Positions 43,375-53,524 of a DNA stretch of 64,000 nt are shown here, piece after piece. The translations under genes and the position numbers were made by a program. Source of the stretch: Pelomonas sp039929605 (lineage in GTDB: Bacteria > Pseudomonadota > Gammaproteobacteria > Burkholderiales > Burkholderiaceae_C); NCBI RefSeq assembly GCF_039929605.1, contig NZ_JBDSQX010000114.1:19423-83422 (forward strand), read 5' to 3'. Below the pieces are notes generated by a model. The model saw only the letters and a list, made by a program, of their open reading frames with translations. It searched no databases and was not told the DNA's origin. Positions within the stretch are counted from its first letter, which is position 1. The number at the start of each line of letters is the position of its first letter.

Positions 43375-44657
43375 CGCCGGACCCGCGCGCGCTGCTGCGC
43401 CAGCTCTACGACGTGGCCGTCGCGCGGGCGCTGCCGGGCCGCGTGCTGGCGGCGCATCTGCCGCCGCCGCCCAAGGGAAAGACATTGGTGCTTGGCGCCG
43501 GCAAGGCGGGCGGGGCCATGGCGCAGGCGCTGGAGGCTGCGTGGCCGGCTGACGCGCGGTTGTCGGGCCTCGTCATCACGCGCTACGGCCATATGCCCAA
43601 AGGCTGGCGGCCGCGTCGGCTGGAAGTTGTCGAAGCCGCCCACCCCGTGCCCGATGCCGCTGGCCTGGCCGCCACGCAAAAGCTGCTCGCGCTGACGCAA
43701 GGCCTCACCGCCGACGACCTCGTCATCTGCCTCATCTCCGGTGGCGGCTCGGCGCTGCTGAGCCTGCCGGCGCCCGGCCTTCTGCTTTCCGACAAGCAGG
43801 CCGTCAACCGCGCGCTGCTCAACAGCGGCGCGGGCATTGCCGAGATGAACTGCGTGCGCAAGCACCTGTCGGCCGTCAAGGGCGGGCGCCTGGCTGCGGC
43901 CTGCGCGCCGGCGCGCGTGCTGACGTTGGCGATCAGCGACGTGCCCGGCGACGACCCAGCCGTCATCGCTTCCGGCCCCACGGTGGCCGATGCGTCCACC
44001 TGCGCCGACGCGCTGGCCATCTGCCGCCGCTACCGCATCGACCTGCCCGCTGCCGCCCGTGCGGGCCTCACGTCGGGCGAGTTCGAGACGCCCAAGCCCG
44101 GCGACGAGCGCTTGGCCGGCCACGAGCTGGTCATGCTCGCCACGCCGCAGATGAGCCTCGAAGCCGCCGCCGACGCAGCCCGCACGCAAGGCATGGCGGC
44201 CTACATCCTGAGCGACGAGATTGAGGGCGAGTCCCGCGTCATCGGCGGCATGCACGCGGCGCTCGCCCGCGCCGTCGCGCGCCGGGGTGAGCCCTTCGCC
44301 AGGCCTTGCGTCATCCTGTCCGGCGGCGAGACGACGGTCACCGTCGACGCCGCCAAACCCACAGGGCAGGGAGGCCGCGCCACCGAGTTCCTGCTCGGCT
44401 GCGCGCTGGCCCTGCAGGGCGAGCCCGGCGTCTACGCGCTGGCCGCCGACACCGACGGCATCGACGGCGTCGGCCCGCACGCCGGTGCGCTGTTGACGCC
44501 CACCAGCCTGGCCCGCGCCCGGGCTTTGGGCTTGAATCCGCAAGCGCTGCTGGACGGCCATGACAGCGCCAACTTCTTCGCGCCACTGGGTGATCTGCTG
44601 AACCCCGGGCCCAGTTTCACCAACGTGAATGACTTCCGCGCGTTGCTGATTGTTTAG
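43371..44657 (+). CDS. Glycerate 2-kinase (MOFRL family)
   Basis: A 428-residue kinase (GckA/TtuD type) that phosphorylates D-glycerate to 2-phosphoglycerate. The N-terminal DUF4147 region has LVLGAGKAGGAMAQALE, ISGGGSALLSLP and NCVRKHLSAVKGGRLA. The C-terminal MOFRL motif region shows LSGGETTVTV and DTDGIDGVG. Glyoxylate from allantoate breakdown is routed via tartronate semialdehyde to glycerate, so the enzyme completes the pathway; the carboligase and reductase are not here. It overlaps puuD by four bases. Confidence 0.93.
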   Translation: MTPDPRALLRQLYDVAVARALPGRVLAAHLPPPPKGKTLVLGAGKAGGAMAQALEAAWPADARLSGLVITRYGHMPKGWRPRRLEVVEAAHPVPDAAGLAATQKLLALTQGLTADDLVICLISGGGSALLSLPAPGLLLSDKQAVNRALLNSGAGIAEMNCVRKHLSAVKGGRLAAACAPARVLTLAISDVPGDDPAVIASGPTVADASTCADALAICRRYRIDLPAAARAGLTSGEFETPKPGDERLAGHELVMLATPQMSLEAAADAARTQGMAAYILSDEIEGESRVIGGMHAALARAVARRGEPFARPCVILSGGETTVTVDAAKPTGQGGRATEFLLGCALALQGEPGVYALAADTDGIDGVGPHAGALLTPTSLARARALGLNPQALLDGHDSANFFAPLGDLLNPGPSFTNVNDFRALLIV

Positions 44658-44749
44658 GGCCGGCAAAGCCGTGGCGCGACGCGGACCCTCGTCCTAGACT
44701 GGTTTGCACCCAGTGTCGGGACTTCGTCAAGCACAACGCCCTGCCCACC

Positions 44750-45538
44750 ATGCCCGAGGTGGCCGCGCGGCTGCTGAAGAGCTTTGACGACGACAACGTC
44801 GGCCTGGCCCAGCTCGCGGCGCTGATCGAGAAGGACGGCGCGCTGACCGCCAAGGTGCTGCGCCTGGCCAACTCGGCCCACTACAGCCCCTCGCACCAGA
44901 TTTCCACCGTCATCGACGCCGCCCACGCGCTGGGCCTGGAGACGCTGCGCAACCTCGCCATGGCCGCCTGCGTGAGCGGCGCCTTCCCCAAGGTGCAGGG
45001 CCTGGACCGCACCGTGTTCTGGCGCCACAGCGTCGCCACGGCCAGCTACGCGCGCATCTTGGCCCGCATGCTCGGGGCTGACGCCGCCACCGCTGACACC
45101 GCCTACCTCGCCGGCCTGATGCTGCGCACCGGCCAACTGCTGATGGCCATCGACGCGCCGCAGCTGGTGGCCGACGTGGAGGCTCACGCCGCCGAGCCCG
45201 GCAGCCGCTTCTCGCTGGAGGAGCACCGCTTTGGCTGCACGCATGCCGACGTGACGGCGTCTCTGGCCGAGCACTGGCACTTCCCGGACCGCATGGTCGA
45301 GGCCTTCAAGGACGCCAACGCGCCGCTGGAGATCCGCCCCTTCTCGCTGATCGCCGCTGTGCTGCAGGTGGCCGAAGTGCTGGCCGACGCCGCCGAGCAT
45401 CACGACGAGCCGGTGCATGCGCTGAAGGTGGCGGTGCCCGAACTGATCGAGCATCTGCATTTGGACCTCGAACTGCTGGCCGCCAAGGTGGCTGCGGCGG
45501 GCGACCCGGCGGCTGAAGTCGAGCAACTGCTGCACTGA
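44750..45538 (+). CDS. HDOD domain protein
   Basis: A 262-residue single-domain HDOD protein, a non-catalytic relative of HD phosphohydrolases used in signalling. Marks are KDGALTAKVLRLANSAHYSP, ALGLETLRNLAMA and a degraded HD motif (GLMLRTGQLLM). The ATG 44750 begins right at MPEVAARLL, where the domain normally has another 10-20 residues. The upstream frame stays open and reads DFVKHNALPT, but lacks ATG, GTG or TTG. The true start may be non-standard or the N terminus may be trimmed. Confidence 0.8.
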   Translation: MPEVAARLLKSFDDDNVGLAQLAALIEKDGALTAKVLRLANSAHYSPSHQISTVIDAAHALGLETLRNLAMAACVSGAFPKVQGLDRTVFWRHSVATASYARILARMLGADAATADTAYLAGLMLRTGQLLMAIDAPQLVADVEAHAAEPGSRFSLEEHRFGCTHADVTASLAEHWHFPDRMVEAFKDANAPLEIRPFSLIAAVLQVAEVLADAAEHHDEPVHALKVAVPELIEHLHLDLELLAAKVAAAGDPAAEVEQLLH

Positions 45539-45593
45539 CGGCGGCGCGCGCCCGGCACCCGCACAATTGGGCGGAGATGCCGGGAGGAATGGG

Positions 45594-48446
45594 ATGAGTT
45601 CGAAATTCTGGCCAGCCTTTGCGCTGGTCTTGTCGTTAGGCATCGCCCAGGCGCAGACCCCGCCCAAACCGACCGCCGCCAAGGCAGCCACCAAGCCCGC
45701 CTCGCTTTACCCCGCCGTGCCCGCCGGCGCCGGCTACCGCTTCGGCCCGGTGCCGGCCTGGGTCAAACCCCTGCCCGAGGCGAGTGCCGCCACCGCCAAG
45801 CCGCCCGCACCGGGCGCCAAGGCCAGGCGCGAGGCGCTGGTCGACATCCAGGTGCAGCTCGCGCCCAAGTCGGCCACCTGGCTGCATCTGCAGCACGTCG
45901 CGCTGGACACGTCCACGCTGCGCGAGGTGTCCGAGCCGCAGATCAACTTCAACCCGGCCTACCAGCAGCTCGTCATCCACCAGGTCGGCGTCATCCGCGA
46001 CGGTCAGCGGCTTGAGCGGCTGAAGGACGCCCGCATCGAGCTGATGCGCCGCGAGCAGTTGCTGGAGCGCCAGATGATCGACGGCGTGCGCACCGCGCTG
46101 GTCGTCATCAGCGACGTGCGCGTGAACGACATCGTCGACGTGGCCTACACGCTGGTCGGCGAGAACCCGATCTTCGATGGCCGCTTTGCCGCGCTGCTGC
46201 CGGTGGCGGGCGACGTGCCCATCGACCGCCTGCACCTGCGCGTGGAGGGCCCGGCCGAGCGGCGGCTGCAGGTGAAGAGCCTGGCCATCGACCTGCAACC
46301 GGAGCGCTTCGAGGAGAACGGCCGCCAGGTCTTGCGCGTGCTGCGTGAGCATGTGGCGCCCGTCGCGGAGGAGGCCGCCACGCCGCCGTGGTTCAAGGTC
46401 TACCCGGCCATCCACATCAGCGAGTACGGCAACTGGGCCGACGTCAACCAGTGGGCGATGACGCTCTTTGCGGCCGAGCCGGCCAACGCGGCGGTGGCCG
46501 AGCGCGTCGCTGCCATCAAGGCCGAGGGTGGCACGCCCGAGCAGCAGGTGGCCGCCGCGCTGCGCTTTGTGCAGGACGAGGTGCGCTACTTCTCCGCCAG
46601 CCTTGGTGAAAGCTCGCACCGCCCCAAGCCGGCCTCGCGCACGCTGGCCGAGCGCCTGGGCGATTGCAAGGACAAGACCATGCTGCTGAACGCGCTGCTG
46701 ACCGGCCTGGGGCTGGATGCGCGGCCCACGCTGGTCTCGGTGCAGCGCAACCGCGGCATCAACAACTTCCTGCCCTCGCATGACGTGTTCGACCACGTCA
46801 TCAGCCGCGTGCAGATCGGCGAGCAGATCTACTTTCTTGACTCCACGCTGAACGGCCAGGGCCTGTCGCTGGAGAAGCGCGGCTACCTGCCCTACGGCGC
46901 CGGCCTCGTCGTTGCCGCCGGCACCGAGGCGCCGGTGGCCATCCAGCCACCTGCCTTCGCGGTGGATTCACTGAGCTATCGGCAGGACTGGGACCTGGCT
47001 GACCTCAAGCGCCCGGCGCGGCTGACCACCTCATTCAAGGCCTCGGGCCTGGCCGCCGAGCGCTGGCGCGCCGCTGCGGCCCAGGCAGGCACGGACCGCA
47101 TCGCCGAAGGCATCGGCGGGCACTACGTGAAGGCCTTGCCCGGCCTCGTCAGCGTCGGCACGCCGCAGCTCGTGGACGACCGAGCGGCCAACGAGATCGA
47201 GCTCAAGCTCAGTTTCGAGCACCCCGCGCCCGGCCAGTACCAACGCGGCATGCTGGAGATCGAGCTGCCCGCCATCGAGCTGGGCGACGCGCTGGCCTTG
47301 CCGCCCGAGGCGCGCCGTCGCCAACCCTTCATGCTGGATGGCGCCCGCCACATGGAGCTGCGCATCACGCTCGCCGGCCCCCACCCCATCACCACGCAGG
47401 GCCCGGCGCCGCAGCAGGTCAGCGACAAGCATTTCAGCTTCCACGCACGGGTGGAAAACCAGGGCGGCAAGCTGGTGTCCCTCAGCCGCTACGAGCGCCG
47501 TGGCGACGAGGTGCTGCCGGCGGATCTCGACACCTACCGCGAGCGCATCGGCCGCGCCCGCCTGCTGTCGGGCAGCCGCGTGCGCCTGTCGTTGATCGAC
47601 TTCCACGACAAGGCGCTGGTGGCCGAGTTCGGCGCCATCGACCGCCGCCTGGTCAAGTTCCAGGCCGCCCGGCCCGACGCGCTGCTGCAGATCCTGCAGA
47701 CCAGCGAGGTCACCCGCCTCGTCGGCCTCACCCTCGTTCCCAGGCTGGAGCCGGGCAGCCGCCTGGCCGCGCGCGTGCTGGCCGAGCGCGCCCAGGCCAG
47801 CAACACGCTGGGCGACTTTGCCGCCGGCCTGAGCGACGCCGAACTGGCGTTGAAGGCCGACCCGCCCACCGAGGACGCCGCCGCCGCGCTGGAGGCCAAG
47901 GGCGTCGCCCTGATCGGCCTGGCCCGCCCCGCCGAAGCGCTGGCGGCCTTCAACAGCCAGGCCCAACTCGGCAGCAGCAACCCGCCCGGCGCCTGGCTGG
48001 GCACGGCCCATTTCATGCTGGGCGACTACGCCCGCGCCGAAGCCGTGCTGCGCGACAACGCTGCCAACGTCAGCGGCGAGGCCCGCCACTTCACGCTGCT
48101 GTGGCTCTACTTGGCGACCGAGCGCCAGGGCGGCCGCGGCAAGGCGGCGATTGCCGGCGAGGTGGCCAATGTCGCCAGCGGTGGCGACGAGTGGGGCGGC
48201 CTGCTGCTGCGCTACCTCGGCGGCGCGCTGGACCGCGATGCGTTGCTGAAGGCCGCCAAGGCCAAGCCCGACCAGGAACGCCTGCGCCTGGCCGAGGCCT
48301 ATTTCTTCATCGGCCAGCAACTGGCCGCCCAGGGCCGGCGCGGCGAGGCGCTGCCGTGGTTCGAGCGCACGCTGACGACGCAGGCGGTGCCGTACCGGGA
48401 GTTCACGTTGGCGCAGTGGGAGTTGAAGCGCGGCGTGTCGCCCTGA
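45594..48446 (+). CDS. Exported DUF3857/transglutaminase-like protein
   Basis: A 950-residue secreted protein. The signal peptide ends IAQAQ. A DUF3857 beta domain covers roughly residues 80-270. A transglutaminase-like core follows with Cys in RLGDCKDKTMLLNALLTGLG, His in SHDVFDHVISRV and Asp in IYFLDSTLNGQG; this is the cysteine-protease triad, so it may be enzymatically active. The C-terminal 250 residues have helical repeats (ALEAKGVALIGLARPAEALA) of TPR type. Substrate unknown. Start chosen at ATG 45594. Confidence 0.88.
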   Translation: MSSKFWPAFALVLSLGIAQAQTPPKPTAAKAATKPASLYPAVPAGAGYRFGPVPAWVKPLPEASAATAKPPAPGAKARREALVDIQVQLAPKSATWLHLQHVALDTSTLREVSEPQINFNPAYQQLVIHQVGVIRDGQRLERLKDARIELMRREQLLERQMIDGVRTALVVISDVRVNDIVDVAYTLVGENPIFDGRFAALLPVAGDVPIDRLHLRVEGPAERRLQVKSLAIDLQPERFEENGRQVLRVLREHVAPVAEEAATPPWFKVYPAIHISEYGNWADVNQWAMTLFAAEPANAAVAERVAAIKAEGGTPEQQVAAALRFVQDEVRYFSASLGESSHRPKPASRTLAERLGDCKDKTMLLNALLTGLGLDARPTLVSVQRNRGINNFLPSHDVFDHVISRVQIGEQIYFLDSTLNGQGLSLEKRGYLPYGAGLVVAAGTEAPVAIQPPAFAVDSLSYRQDWDLADLKRPARLTTSFKASGLAAERWRAAAAQAGTDRIAEGIGGHYVKALPGLVSVGTPQLVDDRAANEIELKLSFEHPAPGQYQRGMLEIELPAIELGDALALPPEARRRQPFMLDGARHMELRITLAGPHPITTQGPAPQQVSDKHFSFHARVENQGGKLVSLSRYERRGDEVLPADLDTYRERIGRARLLSGSRVRLSLIDFHDKALVAEFGAIDRRLVKFQAARPDALLQILQTSEVTRLVGLTLVPRLEPGSRLAARVLAERAQASNTLGDFAAGLSDAELALKADPPTEDAAAALEAKGVALIGLARPAEALAAFNSQAQLGSSNPPGAWLGTAHFMLGDYARAEAVLRDNAANVSGEARHFTLLWLYLATERQGGRGKAAIAGEVANVASGGDEWGGLLLRYLGGALDRDALLKAAKAKPDQERLRLAEAYFFIGQQLAAQGRRGEALPWFERTLTTQAVPYREFTLAQWELKRGVSP

Positions 48447-48471
48447 TCCGGCACGGTGCCGCCGGTATCCA

Positions 48472-49266
48472 TCAATGCGGCTTGCGTCGACGCCAGAGCT
48501 TGCGGGTGATCCACACAGCCAGACCGATGACGAAGGTCCAGGGCAGCAGGTAGGCCACGCCCGTGATGGCGGTGGCGACGCCCTGGGAAAGGCTGCCGCC
48601 GAAGTCCGACGCGGCGAGCGAGATCGGTCGCCAGAACGAGCGGTTCTGCTCTGAGCGAATGGCGACTTCGAGGATCTCCGTCTCCACCCGTTGCAGCAGG
48701 TGGGCTTGCGAGCCACTTGCTGCCTCCAGCTCGCCCTGGACCTCCGCCAACTCGTGTGTGACCTTGATCAACGCATCGACGTCATTGCCGGAGCGCTTGC
48801 GCAAGGCCTCGAGTTCGGTGCGATAGGTCGTCAACATCGCGAGCTTCTTCTCGCCATCGCTGATGGGACGGGCGAGATCCTCGGCTTGCGTGGACTGGTC
48901 TGTGATGTCGGCCTGCTTGCCCAACGCCGCGATCAGCTTGGGGATGCCACTCGGCTGCATGCGCAACTGCAGGGATGCGGTTGCGAACCGACCCGTGCTG
49001 ATACGCGACTCCAGCACGGTGCAGCCCTCGGCCGAGGCCGCGCGGCAAGCGGCCAGGGCCACCTCATGGATCGCGGCGACCTTGTCCTCCTGCGCATCGA
49101 TGCGGATCGAGTGCTTGTAGGCCAGCGTGCGGCGGGCGCTGTCCGTCGCAGCGCCGGCTGCGGTTGCTGCCGCCGGGGCCACGTTCTTGGCCATGCCGTA
49201 TTCGCTCTTCTCGGAGCAGCCGGCGAGGGCGACAAGGAGCAGGCAGGTGATCAGCAGACGAGTCAT
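48472..49266 (-). CDS. DUF4349 family lipoprotein
   Basis: A 264-residue protein with a lipobox (LLLVALAGCS). A domain with paired beta strands follows, then a coiled coil (YRTELEALRKRSGNDVDALI), and a membrane span near the C terminus (WTFVIGLAVWI). This is the DUF4349 layout; members are of unknown function. It is both lipid-anchored and membrane-spanning at opposite ends. Start is ATG 49266. Confidence 0.82.
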   Translation of the reverse strand: MTRLLITCLLLVALAGCSEKSEYGMAKNVAPAAATAAGAATDSARRTLAYKHSIRIDAQEDKVAAIHEVALAACRAASAEGCTVLESRISTGRFATASLQLRMQPSGIPKLIAALGKQADITDQSTQAEDLARPISDGEKKLAMLTTYRTELEALRKRSGNDVDALIKVTHELAEVQGELEAASGSQAHLLQRVETEILEVAIRSEQNRSFWRPISLAASDFGGSLSQGVATAITGVAYLLPWTFVIGLAVWITRKLWRRRKPH

Positions 49267-49306
49267 CGGATCTCCGACGTGAATTGCGCGGCGATTGTGT
49301 AGGGTT

Positions 49307-49831
49307 TCATAGGCAGCCGGCCGCAGGTGCCGCGCTGGGCGCACCGTAGCTGAGCTGCATCCAGCCGGCGCCTGGGCGCAGCACGAATACGTGATGAAAG
49401 CTGGTCTCGCACAAGTCGGGCAGCTTCGGCCCGCCCAGCGCTGCCAGGATGGCTGGCACCGTGTTGCTGTGGCCGACGAGGAGCACGACGCCGTTCTGAG
49501 CCCGCACGGCCTCGGCCACCGCCAGCACATGCCCAGCCTTGGCGTCGATCGTCTGCGGCTTAATGCCCATCGCCTTGGCCAGCGGCGCCGCCGTGTCGCG
49601 CGTGCGGCGGTACTGCGTCGTCAGAATGGCATTGACGCGTAGCCCGGCCAGCGCTTCGGCCAGCGCCGCCGCACGCTGCTCGCCGGCGGGCGTCAGGGCC
49701 GGGTCGCCTGCGGGTTCGGTGGCGCGCTCGGCATGGCGAACGAGGATGACCAGATCGGGCAGGGCGTTGGCGGACGAGGCGAGAAGCGTTGTCAGTAACA
49801 ACGCTGCGGGAAGGACAGACAAGGGCTTCAT
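49307..49831 (-). CDS. Exported histidine phosphatase family protein
   Basis: A 174-residue secreted phosphatase. Signal peptide to about residue 24 (ASSANA). The catalytic motif is LVRHAERATEP with the nucleophilic His; a second active-site His is in VVLLVGHSNTVPAIL. The substrate is unknown; secreted relatives include SixA- and phytase-like enzymes. ATG 49831 has GGAGAT upstream. It precedes the DUF4349 gene by 40 bases in the same direction. Confidence 0.87.
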   Translation of the reverse strand: MKPLSVLPAALLLTTLLASSANALPDLVILVRHAERATEPAGDPALTPAGEQRAAALAEALAGLRVNAILTTQYRRTRDTAAPLAKAMGIKPQTIDAKAGHVLAVAEAVRAQNGVVLLVGHSNTVPAILAALGGPKLPDLCETSFHHVFVLRPGAGWMQLSYGAPSAAPAAGCL

Positions 49832-49925
49832 CGCATCTCCACACAAGGGCGCACGCCATTCTCGCCACGGGCCGCCAGTTACCATGCCGGCCCCATGCCG
49901 CACGTCTTTTCCCCGCCCCATTCCC

Positions 49926-51174
49926 ATGACCTTGCCGTTTGAACTCCAGGTCGGCTGGCGCTACGTCCGCGCCGGTCGTGGCGGGCGGCGCAACCGCTTC
50001 ATCAGCTTCATCTCCGGTGCGTCCATGGTGGGCATCGCGTTGGGCGTGATGGCGCTGATCGTCGTGCTGTCGGTCATGAACGGTTTCCAGCAGGAAGTGC
50101 GTGACCGCATGCTCAACGTCATCGCGCATGTGGAGCTGCTGGACGCCGCCGGCCAGGCGCTGTCCGACTGGCAGGCCACGGCCGCCAAGGCGCGGCAGAA
50201 CCCCGAGGTCATCGGCGCGGCGCCCTTCGTCGCCAGCCAGAGCCTGATCGCGCGCGGCGAGGACATGCGCGGCGCCATCATCCGCGGCATCTCGCCGGCC
50301 GAAGAAGCCACGGTCACCGGCCTGGGCGCGCAGCTCCGGGACACGGCCTACGCCAAGCTCGTGCCGGGGGGCTGGAACATCGTGCTGGGGGCCGAGCTGG
50401 CCCGGCAACTGAACGTCGGCGAGGGCGACAAGATCACCGTCGTCTCGCCCGGCGGCCAGGTCACGCCGGCCGGTGTCGTGCCGCGTCTGAAGAGCTTCAA
50501 CGTGGTCGGCATCTTCAACTCCGGCCATTACGAGTACGACTCCGGCTTGGCGCTGGTGCATGTGGAAGACGCGGCCAAGCTTTTCCGCACGGGCGGCCCG
50601 ACCGGCGTGCAGCTCAAGCTGAGCGACGTGCACGACGCCCGCCGCGTTGCCGCCGAACTGGCCGGCCGCATGGGGCCGGACATCCGCGTGCGCGACTGGA
50701 CGCGATCTAACGCGACGTGGTTCGACGCCGTGCAGATCGAGAAACGCATGATGAGCATCGTGCTGACGCTGATCGTCATGGTGGCCGCGTTCAACCTCGT
50801 CACCACGCTGGTGATGACGGTGACCGACAAGCAGAGCGACATCGCCATCCTGCGCACGCTCGGCGCCAGCCCGCGCTCGATCATGAGCATCTTCATCGTG
50901 CAGGGCGCGGTGTCGGGCGTCATCGGCACGCTGGCCGGCGTGGTGTTGGGGCTGTTGATCGCCTTCAACATCGACATCATCGTGCCGGCCATCGAGCACC
51001 TGCTCAACGTCAGCTTCCTGCCGGGCAGCATCTACCTCATCAGCCAGATGCCCAGCGACCCCCAGCAGGGCGACATCGTCCCCATCGCTCTCGTCTCGCT
51101 GGGCCTGGCCTTCCTGGCCACGCTCTACCCGAGCTGGCGCGCCAGCCGCGTGCAACCGGCGGAGGCGCTGCGCT

Positions 51175-51182
<8 letters not shown>
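49926..51182 (+). CDS. lolC: Lipoprotein-releasing ABC transporter permease LolC/LolE
   Basis: A 418-residue membrane protein of the lipoprotein export system that extracts lipoproteins from the inner membrane and hands them to LolA. Four spans are visible: one at about residues 25-50 (ASMVGIALGVMALIVVLSV) and three in the last 150 residues. A large periplasmic domain lies between. Only one permease gene is present, so it may work as a homodimer (sometimes called LolF), or as either LolC or LolE. The lolD gene overlaps its end by eight bases. Confidence 0.92.
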
Positions 51183-51857
<675 letters not shown>

Positions 51858-51861
<4 letters not shown>

Positions 51862-52712
51862 ATCCGCGCTTCGTCCTCAAGCTCTCCTGCCCCGACCGCG
51901 CGGGCATCGTTCACGCCGTCACCGGCGTGCTGCTGCGCGAGGGCGGCAACATCATCACGTCGCATCAGCACGGCGACGCGGACCATGCGCGCTTCTTCAT
52001 GCGCATCGAGTTCGAGGCGCAGGCCGAAGAGGCCGCGCTGCAAGCCGCCTTCACACCGCTGGCCGCCGAGTTCGGCATGGACTGGGAACTGGTGGCCCGC
52101 GCTCGCAAGACCCGCGTGCTGCTGCTCGTCTCCAAGCTCGGCCACTGCCTGAACGACCTGCTGTTCCGCGTGAAGACGGGGCACCTGCCCATCGAGATCC
52201 CGGCCATCGTCTCCAACCACCGCGAGTTCTACCAACTCGCGGCCTCGCACAACATTCCCTTCCACCACTTCCCGCTGTTCGGCGCCACCGACGCGCAAAA
52301 AGCAGCCCAGGAAGACAAGATCCGCGAAGTGGTGGCGGACAACCAGATCGACCTCGTCGTGCTGGCCCGCTACATGCAGATCCTGTCGCCCGAGCTGTGC
52401 CGTGATTTGAGCGGCAAGGCCATCAACATCCACCACAGCTTTTTGCCCAGCTTCAAGGGTGCCAAGCCCTATCACCAGGCCTACGAGCGCGGTGTGAAGC
52501 TCATCGGTGCGACGGCCCACTACGTGACCAGCGACCTCGACGAGGGCCCGATCATTGAGCAGGAAGTGGCGCGCATCGACCACAGCATGCCGCCCGAGCA
52601 GCTGGTGGGCATCGGCCGCGACATGGAATGCGTGGCGCTGGCGCGGGCCATCCAGTGGCATGCGGAGCACCGAGTGCTGTTGAACGGCAACCGGACGGTG
52701 GTGTTTCGCTGA
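51858..52712 (+). CDS. purU: Formyltetrahydrofolate deformylase
   Basis: A 284-residue enzyme that hydrolyses 10-formyl-THF to formate and THF. Residues 1-80 are an ACT-like regulatory domain (FVLKLSCPDRAGIVHAVTGV). The rest is the formyltransferase fold with the catalytic set visible in KAINIHHSFLPSFKGAKPYH and the later TSDLDEGPIIEQ. It is coupled to lolD by a four-base overlap, although their functions are unrelated. Confidence 0.96.
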
Positions 52713-52750
52713 CGCCTAAACTCAGGGCGTCCACTTTCAAGGAGTCACCC

Positions 52751-52987
52751 ATGAGCGGCCGCACCCTGAACATCGAACTGCCTGAGCTCGTGTTCGCGCA
52801 GGTGGATGCACTGGCGCGGGATACCGCGCGCAGCCCGGCACGGGTTGTGTCCGAAGCCTTGGAACGGCTGCTGGCACTCGAAGCCTGGCAAATCGAGGAC
52901 ATCAAGGCCGGCCTGCGGGAAGCGGAAGCCGGCGAGTTTGCGAGTGAGGCCGAAGTGGCCGAAGTCTTCGCCCGCCACGGCGCCTGA
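52751..52987 (+). CDS. Ribbon-helix-helix antitoxin
   Basis: A 78-residue CopG/ParD-like antitoxin. The N terminus RTLNIELPELVFAQVDAL forms the ribbon-helix-helix DNA-binding part. The acidic C terminus (KAGLREAEAGEFASEAEVAE) would bind and block the toxin. A good ribosome site (AAGGAG) precedes ATG 52751. Its stop overlaps the toxin start (TGATG). The toxin gene is broken, so this antitoxin has probably lost its partner. Confidence 0.88.
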   Translation: MSGRTLNIELPELVFAQVDALARDTARSPARVVSEALERLLALEAWQIEDIKAGLREAEAGEFASEAEVAEVFARHGA

Positions 52988-53524
52988 TGGCGATCCGGTG
53001 GACGCGCGGCGCGCTGCGCAACTTGCAGGACCTGTTCGATAGGGCCTGTTAGCACTATGGCAACGGGTCGCGTTGTAGCCAGAAAGGCCGCGAGCAAGGC
53101 GCGAAACGAAGCTTGGGTAAGCCCAAGCGAGGCTTCGCAACGCCGCGCGCGGCCTTTCTGGCCACAACCTGAAGGGAAGGCCCGTCGCCAGGGGCCACTC
53201 CGCGTTGCACCGCTAGCCCGCATATCAATGCGGGCGTCGCGCTGCGCCTTGATTGGCCCCTGGCGGCGGGCCTTCGCGACCCATTGCCGTAGTGCTAGCA
53301 GGCCCTTCATCGCCGCTGACAACGCGGCTCGCGCTGCCAGCTTTGCTCGGGAACTCAAGGACAAGATCGAGCGCTTGGATGCGTTCCCGGGTCTTGGGCA
53401 GCCAGGCCCGCTGCCAGGCACGCGCGAACTGGTGCTGCACGCCAACTACCGGGTCGTCTACCGGATCAAGGCCACCGAAGTCCAGGTGCTGCGCATCCAG
53501 CACCACGCCATGCGCAGACGCTGA
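52987..53524 (+). pseudogene. RelE/ParE-type toxin gene split by a palindromic element
   Basis: The first 18 codons (MAIRWTRGALRNLQDLFD) and the remaining part (FIAADNAARAASFARELKDK onward to QHHAMRRR) are clearly one RelE/ParE-family toxin. Removing exactly 265 bases (53041-53305) rejoins GAT to TTC in frame and yields a 90-residue protein ending YRVVYRIKATEVQVLRI. The insertion adds 3n+1 bases, so the intact toxin cannot be made. The antitoxin gene is in the usual upstream position. Confidence 0.9.
53041..53305. mobile_element. Small non-coding palindromic (MITE-like) element
   Basis: A 265-base insertion. Its ends are inverted repeats: GGGCCTGTTAGCACTATGGC and, from the other side, GGGCCTGCTAGCACTACGGC. 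Inside are nested inverted repeats: GCCAGAAAGGCCGCG with CGCGGCCTTTCTGGC, CGAAGC.TTGGG with CCCAAG.GAGGCTTCG, and GCCAGGGGCCA with TGGCCCCTGGC. It carries no transposase. I see no clear target duplication. It looks like an element moved in trans or a very long folding repeat. Confidence 0.82.

Noticed and set aside
53057..53524. A 155-codon frame joining the palindromic element to the toxin end
   Set aside because: Its first half is translated palindrome and its second half is the toxin remnant; it is an accident of the insertion, not an independent gene.
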